From: an uncultured bacterium
Lineage (GTDB): Bacteria; Verrucomicrobiota; Kiritimatiellia; CAIKKV01
Direction of reading: 5' to 3'
Assembly (NCBI GenBank): GCA_938038445.1
Contig: CALHRZ010000007.1
Span: forward strand, 124,001-188,000
DNA length: 64,000 bases
A program made the translations under genes and the position numbers. Shown piece after piece: positions 43,229 to 51,477 of the stretch; positions within the stretch are counted from its first letter, which is position 1, and each line of letters starts with the position of its first letter. The notes under the pieces were generated by a model. The model did no database searches, was not told the DNA's origin, and worked only from the letters and a program-made list of their open reading frames with translations.

Positions 43229-43257
43229 ATTATCAAAGAATGAGCCTGCGGGCGCAA
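43229..43257 (-). promoter_or_regulatory. Candidate promoter of the plsC-like/alr unit
   Basis: Minus strand: TTGCGC (43257-43252), a 17-nt spacer and GATAAT (43234-43229), 7 nt before the ATG at 43221. It is divergent to, and 40-80 nt from, the trpR-like promoter. Confidence 0.55.
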
Positions 43258-43279
43258 GCGAGTAACGCGCGGAATGAGA

Positions 43280-43308
43280 TTGCCGTCTTGCAGGAAGGGC
43301 AGTACTAT
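43280..43308 (+). promoter_or_regulatory. Candidate promoter of the trpR-like/ileS unit
   Basis: TTGCCG (43280-43285), a 17-nt spacer and TACTAT (43303-43308). The -10 is embedded in an AGTACT palindrome; GTACTA here matches the left half of the E. coli trp operator. A leader with GAGGAAG precedes the ATG at 43334. Confidence 0.5.
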
Positions 43309-43333
43309 TTTCTGTCCGGCCCGAGGAAGTTCC

Positions 43334-43636
43334 ATGGACGACTCTCAGCGTTTGGCAATGATTCGCGATTTGGCGGCGGCCATGGCCGGTCTGGGAGATG
43401 TCCAGACGGCGGAGGATTTCCTCAAGGCCATTCTCACGCCCCGCGAGCTCGAAAAGGTTGCTCTGCGCTGGCGGCTGGTTCGGATGCTGCGGGAAGGGTA
43501 TTCCCAGCGGCACATTGCCCAGACGCTGGGGGTGAGCCTTTGCAAGATCACGCGGGGTTCGCGTGAGCTTAAGAAAGGACCTCCGGGGTTTCTCAAAGTG
43601 GTGGAAAGGGAGTGCGGACATCATGGCGGTCTTTAA
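43334..43636 (+). CDS. TrpR/YerC-family DNA-binding protein
   Basis: 100 residues, Trp-repressor length. LTPRELEKVALRWRLVRMLREG followed by YSQRHIAQTLGVSLCKITRGSRELK is the TrpR helix-turn-helix. Compared with E. coli TrpR, Arg54 and Arg84 are kept, but Ser88, which contacts the Trp amino group, aligns with Glu. It is therefore closer to YerC/YecD-type proteins and may not respond to tryptophan. The gene ends 14 nt after the ileS start, so the regulator and ileS are translated together. Autoregulation of the unit is likely but unproved. Confidence 0.88.
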   Translation: MDDSQRLAMIRDLAAAMAGLGDVQTAEDFLKAILTPRELEKVALRWRLVRMLREGYSQRHIAQTLGVSLCKITRGSRELKKGPPGFLKVVERECGHHGGL

Positions 43637-46600
43637 AGCCCCTTCACGGCGGCTCGATTTTCCGGCCCTCGAACGGGAGGTGCTGACGTTTTGGAAAGAA
43701 GCGGACGTATTCCGCCGGTCGGTCGAAATGCGTTCGAAAGAGCGGGAATTCGTCTTTTACGACGGCCCTCCCTTTGCCACAGGGCTACCCCATTACGGAC
43801 ATCTATTGGCTGGTACCATCAAAGATGTGATTCCCCGTTACCAGACGATGCGGGGATTCCGGGTCGAACGGCGGTTCGGATGGGATTGCCACGGCCTTCC
43901 CGTTGAATACGAAGTCGAGCAAGCCCTTCAAGTCGGAGGAAAGCGAGACATCGAGAAGCTTGGGGTAGCGGTTTTCAATGAACAGTGCCGGAGCATCGTC
44001 TTGCGGTATACCCGCGAATGGCGCGACATCGTGACCCGGATGGGGCGTTGGGTGGATTTCGATCGGGATTACAAGACGATGGATCCGGCTTATATGGAGT
44101 CCATCTGGTGGGTTTTTCGGCGTCTCTGGGACCTGGGGTTGATTTACGAGGGGCGCAAAGTGCTGCCGTACTGCCCCCGCTGCGCCACACCGCTATCCAA
44201 CTTCGAAACGAACCAAGGATACCAGGAGGTGCAAGATCCTGCGGTCACGGTCCGGTTCCGAGTGGAAGGAAGGTCCAACGCCTGGCTTCTGGCTTGGACC
44301 ACAACGCCATGGACCCTGCCTTCCAATCTGGCTCTTGCGGTCGGAGGGGAGATTCCTTACGTGTGGGTGCGCGAAGGCGAAGAGGAATATCTGCTGGCGC
44401 GGGATCGGGTTCCGGCCGTTTTCAAAAAGGGCAAGTTTGAGATTCTCCGGGAAGTAAAAGGCGCAGAACTTGCGGGTCTACGTTACGAGCCGCTCTTCGG
44501 CTATTTCCGATCGTTGGCGGCGAAGGGTGCGTTTCGGGTCGTAACGGCCGATTTTGTCTCGACGGAGGAAGGTACCGGCATCGTGCATATGGCCCCGGGG
44601 TTCGGCGAAGAAGACTATTGGGCGGCGCTGAAAGAGGGGCTTCCGGTGGTCTGCCCGATGGATGAGGAAGGACGGTTTACGGCGGAAGTATCCGACTATG
44701 CCGGGCAGGAAGTTAAGAAAGCCGACTCTGCGATCATCCGACGGTTGAAAGCGGAGGGAAAGCTGGTACACCAGGCGACCATCCGGCATGCCTATCCCCA
44801 TTGCTGGCGATGCGACACCCCGCTCCTCTACCGGGGTGTGTCCACGTGGTTTGTGAAGGTCGAGTCATTTCGCGACCGTTTGATCGCTTGCAACCGCCAG
44901 GTGCATTGGGTCCCCGAGCATCTACGGGACGGTCGCTTTGGCCGCTGGCTTGAACAGGCGCGAGACTGGGCCATTTCCCGGAATCGCTACTGGGGGACGC
45001 CGCTACCTATTTGGCAGAGCGCCGATGGGGCGGAGCGAATCTGCGTGGGCTCCATTGCCGAACTCGAACGGCTGAGCGGTGCGCGGGTCGCCGATCTGCA
45101 CAAGCATTTTGTGGATGCGATCGAAATCCCATCCTCCCAGGGGAAGGGGATGCTTCGGCGGGTGCCGGAGGTGCTCGACTGCTGGTTCGAGAGCGGAGCG
45201 ATGCCCTATGCGCAGGCTCATTATCCCTTCGAAAATCGCGCGTCTTTTGAAGCTCATTTCCCGGCCGATTTTATTGCGGAGGGGTTGGATCAAACGCGGG
45301 GCTGGTTTTACACGTTATTGGTCCTTTCGACCGCTCTATTCGACCGGCCCCCCTATCGTCATGTCGTCGTCAATGGTCTCGTTCTGGCCGCCGATGGGCG
45401 TAAGATGAGTAAACGGCTAAAGAACTATCCCGATCCCGTCACGCTGTTGGAGACCTACGGGGCCGATGCCGTCCGGCTTTACATGCTGTACTCGCCGGTG
45501 GTTCGGGCCGAGGATCTGCGTTTTTCAGAGGAAGGCGTTCGGCAGATCCTCCGGGATGTGTTGATTCCCCTGTGGAACGCGTATGTCTTTTTCGCGACTT
45601 ACGCGGAAATTGACCAATGGGAACCTGCGAAAGGCGGTGATGCGCTTCATCCGCTGGATCGTTGGATCCTGAGTTCGCTTCAAACGTTGATCCGTGATGT
45701 GACAGCCGCCATGGATGGGTACGATCTTCAGCGTGCGGTCCGCCCCTTCATTTCCTTCATTGACGATCTGACCAACTGGTACATTCGCCGGAGTCGTCGG
45801 CGTTTCTGGAAGAGTCAGGATGACGCCGACAAGCGGAGCGCCTATTCGACGCTCTACCGGGTGCTGCTCGATCTATCCCGCGTGGTGGCGCCGTTCATTC
45901 CCTTTCTGAGCGAAAGTCTTTATCGCCGATTAAGGACTGCGGAAATGCCCGATTCCGTTCATTTGTGGGATTTTCCTTCCTACAGCGAATCGCTTCGCGA
46001 CGAGACCTTGGAGGCGCAAATGCGCCGAACGATGCAAGTCGTGGCGATGGGGCGACAGCTGCGGGCCGAGAACGATTTGAAAATCCGGCAGCCGCTTGCC
46101 CGTCTTCATGTTGCGTGTCGGGACACGGGCATTTTGGATTCCTTGCGGCCGATGGCGGAGGTGTTGAGCGAGGAACTGAATGTGAAGGAAACCGTTTTTT
46201 CGGACCGGACGGAGGGATTGGCCACGCTGCGGATCAAGCCCAACTGGCCTCGATTGGGGCCCCGCTTTGGGCCGCGAATCCGGGTTGCGGCCGCGGCCTT
46301 GGCCACCCTCTCTTCGGCGGAGGCGGAAACATTGGCCGGCGGGGGGGCCGTTTCTCTTCGGTTGGGGGATGAATGGGCCGTGATTGGTCCGGAAGATGTG
46401 GCGATTGAGGCGGTTCCGATCCCCGGGGTTGTTGTGGCGGCTTCGCAGGGGATCGTGGTTGCCTTGGAGACGGACTTAAATGCGGAACTCCTGGCAGAGG
46501 GGCTGGCGAGGGAAATGATTAATCGGGTTCAGAGTCTGCGGAAAGCGGCCGATCTTCAGGTCACCCAACGGATTCGGTTGTGGATCGAAGCGCCGGAGGA

Positions 46601-46745
46601 CGTGCGGCAGGCGATCGAGCCCTATCGGGAAATGATTTGTCGGGAGACGCTATGCGAAGCGCTGGAATGGGCCAAGGACGGGGGCGGCGAAAGCGTAGAC
46701 CTTAACGGCCGAACTTGCCGGATTGCGATGCGTCCGATTGGATGA
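43623..46745 (+). CDS. ileS: Isoleucyl-tRNA synthetase (eukaryote-like type)
   Basis: 1040 residues from ATG 43623, which overlaps the regulator gene. The class I motif is HYGH in GLPHYGHLLAGTIKDV, and the second is KMSKRLKNYPDP, both typical of the eukaryote-like IleRS clade (IleRS2) rather than the common bacterial type. The CP1 editing domain and WFYTLLVLSTALFD connect them. The C-terminal region lacks the zinc-binding Cys cluster usual in bacterial IleRS1. IleRS2 enzymes are often less sensitive to mupirocin. It terminates 5 nt before the convergent deoC gene. Confidence 0.96.
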   Translation: MAVFKAPSRRLDFPALEREVLTFWKEADVFRRSVEMRSKEREFVFYDGPPFATGLPHYGHLLAGTIKDVIPRYQTMRGFRVERRFGWDCHGLPVEYEVEQALQVGGKRDIEKLGVAVFNEQCRSIVLRYTREWRDIVTRMGRWVDFDRDYKTMDPAYMESIWWVFRRLWDLGLIYEGRKVLPYCPRCATPLSNFETNQGYQEVQDPAVTVRFRVEGRSNAWLLAWTTTPWTLPSNLALAVGGEIPYVWVREGEEEYLLARDRVPAVFKKGKFEILREVKGAELAGLRYEPLFGYFRSLAAKGAFRVVTADFVSTEEGTGIVHMAPGFGEEDYWAALKEGLPVVCPMDEEGRFTAEVSDYAGQEVKKADSAIIRRLKAEGKLVHQATIRHAYPHCWRCDTPLLYRGVSTWFVKVESFRDRLIACNRQVHWVPEHLRDGRFGRWLEQARDWAISRNRYWGTPLPIWQSADGAERICVGSIAELERLSGARVADLHKHFVDAIEIPSSQGKGMLRRVPEVLDCWFESGAMPYAQAHYPFENRASFEAHFPADFIAEGLDQTRGWFYTLLVLSTALFDRPPYRHVVVNGLVLAADGRKMSKRLKNYPDPVTLLETYGADAVRLYMLYSPVVRAEDLRFSEEGVRQILRDVLIPLWNAYVFFATYAEIDQWEPAKGGDALHPLDRWILSSLQTLIRDVTAAMDGYDLQRAVRPFISFIDDLTNWYIRRSRRRFWKSQDDADKRSAYSTLYRVLLDLSRVVAPFIPFLSESLYRRLRTAEMPDSVHLWDFPSYSESLRDETLEAQMRRTMQVVAMGRQLRAENDLKIRQPLARLHVACRDTGILDSLRPMAEVLSEELNVKETVFSDRTEGLATLRIKPNWPRLGPRFGPRIRVAAAALATLSSAEAETLAGGGAVSLRLGDEWAVIGPEDVAIEAVPIPGVVVAASQGIVVALETDLNAELLAEGLAREMINRVQSLRKAADLQVTQRIRLWIEAPEDVRQAIEPYREMICRETLCEALEWAKDGGGESVDLNGRTCRIAMRPIG

Positions 46746-46750
46746 CCCAA

Positions 46751-47422
46751 TCAGGCACCGGCGGCGATGGCGACGGCGGCGCTTGTGCCGATGCGATTGG
46801 CTCCTGCTTGGATCATGGTGCGGCACTCGGCCAACGTTCGGATGCCGCCGCTGGCTTTAACCCCGACGGTCGGCGGTGCGGTTTGGCGCATGCGTTGAAC
46901 GGCTTCGACAGTCGCCCCGCCGAAGAAGCCGGTCGAGGTTTTGACAAACGCGGCGCCGGCTTGGACGGCGAGACGAACGGCCTGCTCGATTTCCGGCGGC
47001 GAAAGCAACGCGCTTTCGATAATCACTTTGACAAGCGCATGGGAAGCCGCCGCCCGAACCACTCCGGCGATGTCCTCAAGCACCGATTCGTTTTCACCGT
47101 CCTTAAGCGCGCCGAGAGGCAGGACCATATCGAGTTCGCGAGCGCCTTGCTGGACGGACCATTCGGCTTCCGCCGCCTTGAGGAGGGAGGCATTTGCCCC
47201 AAGGGGAAAGCCAACCACTGTGCCGGGCGCCACCGGTGATTCGGCCAAAAGTCGGACGGTGAGGGGAAGCCACCGGGGCAAAACGCAAACGGAGGCGAAA
47301 CCGTAGAACTGGGCTTCCGCGCAGAGGCGTTCGATGGCGGTTCGACCTGCGTCCGGTTTCAACAACGTGTGATCAAGGAGGGGGATGACATCTCGAGCGT
47401 CTGGAGCGGGAGGAGCAAACAT
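46751..47422 (-). CDS. deoC: Deoxyribose-phosphate aldolase
   Basis: 223 residues. The TIM-barrel core has the Schiff-base Lys in AFVKTSTGF, the second Lys in VGVKASGGIR, and the Asp in ARELDMVLPLG, all DeoC hallmarks; VKVIIESAL is also conserved. It converts 2-deoxyribose 5-phosphate to glyceraldehyde 3-phosphate and acetaldehyde in nucleoside salvage. Its ATG is 6 nt after a CATACT -10 box and no SD precedes it, so the mRNA is probably leaderless. Confidence 0.95.
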   Translation of the reverse strand: MFAPPAPDARDVIPLLDHTLLKPDAGRTAIERLCAEAQFYGFASVCVLPRWLPLTVRLLAESPVAPGTVVGFPLGANASLLKAAEAEWSVQQGARELDMVLPLGALKDGENESVLEDIAGVVRAAASHALVKVIIESALLSPPEIEQAVRLAVQAGAAFVKTSTGFFGGATVEAVQRMRQTAPPTVGVKASGGIRTLAECRTMIQAGANRIGTSAAVAIAAGA

Positions 47423-47428
47423 GGAGGG

Positions 47429-47457
47429 AGTATGCCATGGTCTTTCGAAGGGGTCAA
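47429..47457 (-). promoter_or_regulatory. Candidate promoter of deoC
   Basis: Minus strand: TTGACC (47457-47452), a 17-nt spacer and CATACT (47434-47429), 6 nt before the deoC ATG. Both spacing and hexamers are good. Confidence 0.55.
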
Positions 47458-47478
47458 CCGTGCCGCTTCAAAAAGGCG

Positions 47479-47506
47479 TTGATTCGGGGGATACTTGTCC
47501 TATAAT
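47479..47506 (+). promoter_or_regulatory. Candidate promoter of amrS
   Basis: TTGATT (47479-47484), a 16-nt spacer and a perfect TATAAT (47501-47506). The leader to the ATG at 47527 is 20 nt and contains GGAAGG. Confidence 0.6.
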
Positions 47507-47526
47507 AAGGAAGACGGAAGGCAGAC

Positions 47527-48528
47527 ATGAAAGCGGCTCGTTATTGGCGGGCGGTCAGCGAAAGTCTGATTGAATGCGAACTTTGTCCCCACCGGTGCCG
47601 TCTGCGGGAGGGGCGTATCGGACGATGCCGGGCTCGGGGAGTGGACGAGGGGCGGCTTTACTCCCTTTCCTATGGGCGGATTTCGTCGGCCCACGTGGAT
47701 CCTATAGAAAAAAAACCCCTCTACCATTTTCATCCTGGCGGATCGGTCTTTAGCATCGGAAGTTGGGGATGCAATCTGAGCTGTATGTTTTGTCAGAACT
47801 GGAGCATTTCCCAACAGGGGCCGGAACGAATGGGGGCTCCCATCACCCCACCGGAGGAAGTGATTGCGGCGGCGCAACAGCAGGGGAGCCCCGGCATTGC
47901 CTATACCTACAATGAGCCGATCGTGACCTTTGAGTATGTGGTCGAATGCGCTCGGATTGCACGGGAACGGGGTCTGTGGAATGTTCTTGTGACGAACGGG
48001 TACATCAATCCCGAACCGGCGTCCGAACTTCTATCCCTCATGGATGCGTTGAATGTGGATGTCAAGAGCATGGAGGATGAATTTTACCGTCGCTATTGCG
48101 GCGGAACTCTTCAGCCTGTCCTGGATTTTTGCATTCAATCCCGCCAGGCCGGCTGTCACCTCGAAATCACCTATCTGGTCATCACCAATCACAACGACCA
48201 GCCCGCCCAGGTGGAGGAGCTTGCCCTCTGGATTCGGGACAACCTGGGTCCTTCCACCCCTCTTCACTTAAGCGCTTACCGGCCGGAATACCGATTCCAT
48301 GAGCCCTCAACGCCCCGACATGTGCTCGACCGGGCTTGGGAGGCTGCCCGCCGGCATTTACCCTATGTCTATGAGGGGAATGTTCTTTCGGACAAGGGGA
48401 GCCACACACTCTGCCCGGGCTGTGGCAAGGAATTGATCCGACGTTGGGGGTATGACATCAAGATCGTTGGGATCGCCGATCTGGGCGCTTGCATCCATTG
48501 CCGCCGTCCAGCCGACTTAATCCTGTGA
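47527..48528 (+). CDS. amrS: AmmeMemoRadiSam system radical SAM enzyme (AmrS)
   Basis: 333 residues. The radical SAM cluster motif is C-x3-C-x2-C in WGCNLSCMFCQNW, preceded by a further Cys pair (CELCPHRCRL) at the N-terminus that fits the family. YTYNEPIVTFEYVVECA and GYINPEPASELLSLMDALNVDVKS match AmrS (COG1180). C-terminal Cys pairs (CPGCG and CIHCRRP) may bind metal. The usual partners AmrA (AMMECR1) and AmrB (Memo) are not in the window. Function of the system is unknown. SD is GGAAGG. Confidence 0.92.
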   Translation: MKAARYWRAVSESLIECELCPHRCRLREGRIGRCRARGVDEGRLYSLSYGRISSAHVDPIEKKPLYHFHPGGSVFSIGSWGCNLSCMFCQNWSISQQGPERMGAPITPPEEVIAAAQQQGSPGIAYTYNEPIVTFEYVVECARIARERGLWNVLVTNGYINPEPASELLSLMDALNVDVKSMEDEFYRRYCGGTLQPVLDFCIQSRQAGCHLEITYLVITNHNDQPAQVEELALWIRDNLGPSTPLHLSAYRPEYRFHEPSTPRHVLDRAWEAARRHLPYVYEGNVLSDKGSHTLCPGCGKELIRRWGYDIKIVGIADLGACIHCRRPADLIL

Positions 48529-48534
48529 CGGGTC

Positions 48535-50232
48535 TCAACGCAAGTGCGCTTCGGCGGTTGGCTCTTTCTCTCCCTCCTCCACAGGGGTCGGCGACATCGC
48601 ATCCCGGCAGTTCATTTGGGCGAGAAGGTCCTCTTCCCATTGGGCGACCACGAGCTGGGCGTGGCGGCGGTTGAGACTGGCGCGTATCTGCTGACGGATG
48701 GGATCGAACGTGGTGGGATCGCCGGGTTCTCGCCGAATAACGCGCGCCAGGATGAGCGTTTCGCGGTCGGTTATCACAAAGGGGGTTGTTTCATTGGCCT
48801 CGCAGGAAATGATGGCATTCAGAAGACGGGGCTGTTCGAGACGACTGGGGGCTTTGAAGGCGGTGAAAGGCCCCTCCGTCACGGGACGCTGGGGAAGATC
48901 CGCTTTTCGCACCGCATTTGAGAAGGAGAGCCCCTCTTCCAACCCCGCAAGGATGAGCGTTTCAGCTTCTTCGGATTTTTCGCGTATTACCCGGGCTTTT
49001 GCCTTGTTTAAGGCGGCCTTCCGAACTTGATCTTCGATTTCCTCAAAGGAGGGAATTCGAGAAGGGCGCGTGGCCCGATAGGCGATAACGAAGACGGCGT
49101 TCGATCCGGGGAGGGGTTCGCTGAAGTTGGCATGTTTTTCCGGGCGAAGCGCAAAAGCGGCTGCGGCGAAATCGGCGCCGACGCCGAGTTCGGAAGGGGG
49201 ATCTTGCATGGAAAAGAAGCGCGTCACTTGGACCGTTTTGGACAGAACCGCCGCGGCCTCTTCGAAATAGTTCGACTTATCGGACCGGTCGAGGAGTGAA
49301 TCGCAGAAGCGTGCGGCGGCCTCCAGCGCCCGTTCCGTGCGGATTTCAGCGGCGAGGCGTTGTCGAATGGTCGCCTCGACTTCTTCCAACGGGAGGAGCG
49401 TCGGTTCGCCGGCCGCGTTGGTGGTATAGAATTCGCGCACATGCTCGGCATAGAAATTCGTGACGGCTTCGGCGCTCATTGCCTCGCCTTCGTAATCATC
49501 GAAGGGAAAATCCACGTAGGAGACCTGGACTTGTTCGGGGAGACGGAACGCTTCCGGGTCGGCGTCGTAGACAGCGCGGACCTCGTCGTCTGAAACCGTC
49601 ACGCCGCGGGTAAACGTGATGAAGGGAACTTCGATCAATTCGACGGTGAACTGATCCGAAAAGTTGCGCACGAGCCGTTCGATTTCAAAGGGTGCGCTCC
49701 AGGAGGCGGCGGAAACAGCACGCCGAACCTTGTCAATGGCCATCTCTTCCCGGAGGAACGCTTCATACTGATGGGGCGTAATGCGGAACTGCCGGCTGAG
49801 AAAAGCCATCACCTGGTGATATCGGTTTCGGCTGAACCGACCGTTTTCCTGGAAAATGGGATCCCGTTGCACATAGGCCGCCAGTTCGACATCGGAGGGG
49901 AGAATGTCGAGTGTTCGGACCAATCGAAGCACGGCAAGCCGTTTCCATGCTTCCCGATGGAGGAAGCGGTCCATTTCGGACGTGAGCGTGAAATCCTGCC
50001 CCGCCATCAGGCGCAGACGCAACAGGGCATGGAAACGGGCCGTCAGAAAGTCTGCATAGGGAACCGGTTGGCCTTCCAGCGTGCCGGCGGATGTTTCCTC
50101 CTGCCCCCGGCGCGCCTGTTCACACCCTTTAAGATCGGTAAAAAAACCGACGAACGTGATGCTGACCAAGATCGCGAAAACGCCCCAGACGATGCGGTTG
50201 CGGATCAGTCGGTTGAAGCGGGTGATGAGCAT
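48535..50232 (-). CDS. SurA/PpiD-like periplasmic chaperone/peptidyl-prolyl isomerase
   Basis: 565 residues. A single N-terminal helix (IVWGVFAILVSITFVGFF) anchors it in the inner membrane, as in PpiD. A SurA_N-type chaperone region follows (about 45-260), with LTARFHALLRLRLMAG, the helical repeats and HQYEAFLREEMAIDKVRRAV. Two beta-rich domains then occur in place of clean parvulin (PpiC) motifs; catalysis is uncertain. C-terminal Glu-rich tail. It probably assists folding of exported proteins. It converges with amrS, 6 nt apart. Confidence 0.85.
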   Translation of the reverse strand: MLITRFNRLIRNRIVWGVFAILVSITFVGFFTDLKGCEQARRGQEETSAGTLEGQPVPYADFLTARFHALLRLRLMAGQDFTLTSEMDRFLHREAWKRLAVLRLVRTLDILPSDVELAAYVQRDPIFQENGRFSRNRYHQVMAFLSRQFRITPHQYEAFLREEMAIDKVRRAVSAASWSAPFEIERLVRNFSDQFTVELIEVPFITFTRGVTVSDDEVRAVYDADPEAFRLPEQVQVSYVDFPFDDYEGEAMSAEAVTNFYAEHVREFYTTNAAGEPTLLPLEEVEATIRQRLAAEIRTERALEAAARFCDSLLDRSDKSNYFEEAAAVLSKTVQVTRFFSMQDPPSELGVGADFAAAAFALRPEKHANFSEPLPGSNAVFVIAYRATRPSRIPSFEEIEDQVRKAALNKAKARVIREKSEEAETLILAGLEEGLSFSNAVRKADLPQRPVTEGPFTAFKAPSRLEQPRLLNAIISCEANETTPFVITDRETLILARVIRREPGDPTTFDPIRQQIRASLNRRHAQLVVAQWEEDLLAQMNCRDAMSPTPVEEGEKEPTAEAHLR

Positions 50233-50265
50233 GGCGGGTCCTTTTTGTCAAGGGACATGAAGGGT

Positions 50266-50293
50266 GTTTTATCGGGTTTCCTGCGAAAGTCAA
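50266..50293 (-). promoter_or_regulatory. Candidate promoter of the SurA/PpiD-like gene
   Basis: Minus strand: TTGACT (50293-50288), a 16-nt spacer and TAAAAC (50271-50266), 33 nt before the ATG. An AAAAGGAC SD-like stretch lies in the leader. Confidence 0.4.
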
Positions 50294-50350
50294 GCGCGGA
50301 AGCCCTTCTTTCGGCAAAAGCAAGAGAACGAAACGGGGATTTGTAACGGG

Positions 50351-51394
50351 TCAGCGAAAACGAACTTCCCGGCCTTTAGCGGCGCTGCGGTAGAGGCCGT
50401 CGAGGATTTTCTGCACCCGGATGCCATCGTCTGCTCCGGCGGAAGGCTCGCGGTTTTCCCGAATGGCCGCAATGAATTCCTCGTAAGCGGAAGGGACGGT
50501 AAAATTGGGATTGGCCAGTGTTTTGTGGAAAAGGCAGCCGTTTTCTTCAGTCAGCAGTTCGGCTTGGAACTGATAACCGCCCCCAACATTCCGTTGGGTG
50601 ATGGATCCCTTATCCCCGTAGAGGGTGGTCATCATGTGTTCGGGCTCCCCAATGTTGAGTGCCCAGCTGGCCTCCACGATGAGCGTTGCGCCATTGCGAA
50701 ATTTCACCAGTCCGCCGGCGAGGTCTTCGACCGAAAAATGCTTGTTCTGTTCCCGAGCGATTCGGCCGGCAATCTTGTTGTAGGTGGAACCCATTATGGA
50801 AACCGGCTCGGGGTGTCCCATAAGCCAAAGCGCCAGATCGATTCGGTGGACACCGAGGTCAATGAGGGGCCCCCCGCCGGCCAGTTCTTTGTTACCGAAC
50901 CAACCTCCGAATCCCGGCATGCCCCGCTGCCGATGCCAGACGGTACGGCCAAAATAGATATGGCCTACCACGCCGGCATCCACCTGCCGCTTGAGTGCAA
51001 CGCTCATGGGCATGAACCGATACGAGAAGTTGATCATCAAGCGCCGGCGCGCGTTGACGGCTGCTGTTTTCATTGCCTGCGCTTGGGCGACGTTCATCGC
51101 CATCGGTTTTTCACAAAACACATGGCAGTTCTTCCGAAGAGCCGCCAAGGTGAGAGGCGCATGAAACTTGTTGGGCGTTGCGACGACGACCGCGTCGAGG
51201 GCGACCTCGCGGAGCATTTTCATCGGGTCGGTATAACGGGCGGCGCCGGAAATCTTTTCTCCTCGTTCTTCGAGTCGGACCGGGTTGGTATCGGCTATTG
51301 CGACCACTTCACATCCGGGCAACGCAGCGAACCGTTGAGCATGTCCACTGCCGATGCCGAGTCCTATGACACCGATTCGAATCGTTGAATTCAT
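50351..51394 (-). CDS. Gfo/Idh/MocA family oxidoreductase
   Basis: 347 residues from an ATG with SD GAGGAGG. Rossmann motif GVIGLGIGSGHAQRFA, family CEKPMA (Lys-Pro intact), and the substrate-site DLGVHRIDLALWL are all clear. The C-terminal domain (DLAGGLVKFRNGATLIVEASWAL) is typical. It is likely NAD(P)-dependent on a sugar or inositol derivative. The gene precedes a sialidase-like gene on the same strand, but with separate signals, so a shared pathway is speculative. Confidence 0.92.
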   Translation of the reverse strand: MNSTIRIGVIGLGIGSGHAQRFAALPGCEVVAIADTNPVRLEERGEKISGAARYTDPMKMLREVALDAVVVATPNKFHAPLTLAALRKNCHVFCEKPMAMNVAQAQAMKTAAVNARRRLMINFSYRFMPMSVALKRQVDAGVVGHIYFGRTVWHRQRGMPGFGGWFGNKELAGGGPLIDLGVHRIDLALWLMGHPEPVSIMGSTYNKIAGRIAREQNKHFSVEDLAGGLVKFRNGATLIVEASWALNIGEPEHMMTTLYGDKGSITQRNVGGGYQFQAELLTEENGCLFHKTLANPNFTVPSAYEEFIAAIRENREPSAGADDGIRVQKILDGLYRSAAKGREVRFR

Positions 51395-51424
51395 GCTCAG
51401 TTCCTCCTCAATAATAAAGGGGGC

Positions 51425-51452
51425 ATTCTACCGCGAGCATTCATACTTGCAA
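51425..51452 (-). promoter_or_regulatory. Candidate promoter of the oxidoreductase at 50351-51394
   Basis: Minus strand: TTGCAA (51452-51447), a 16-nt spacer and TAGAAT (51430-51425), with a 30-nt leader carrying GAGGAGG. Confidence 0.5.
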
Positions 51453-51477
51453 CTTCGAAAATACCTTGGGAAGGGAG

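Noticed and set aside
47527-48528. Reading the radical SAM gene as the sulfatase-maturing anSME
   Set aside because: The sequence fits AmrS (COG1180) with CNLSCMFC and an N-terminal Cys pair; anSME has a different CxxxCxxC context and C-terminal SPASM cysteines.
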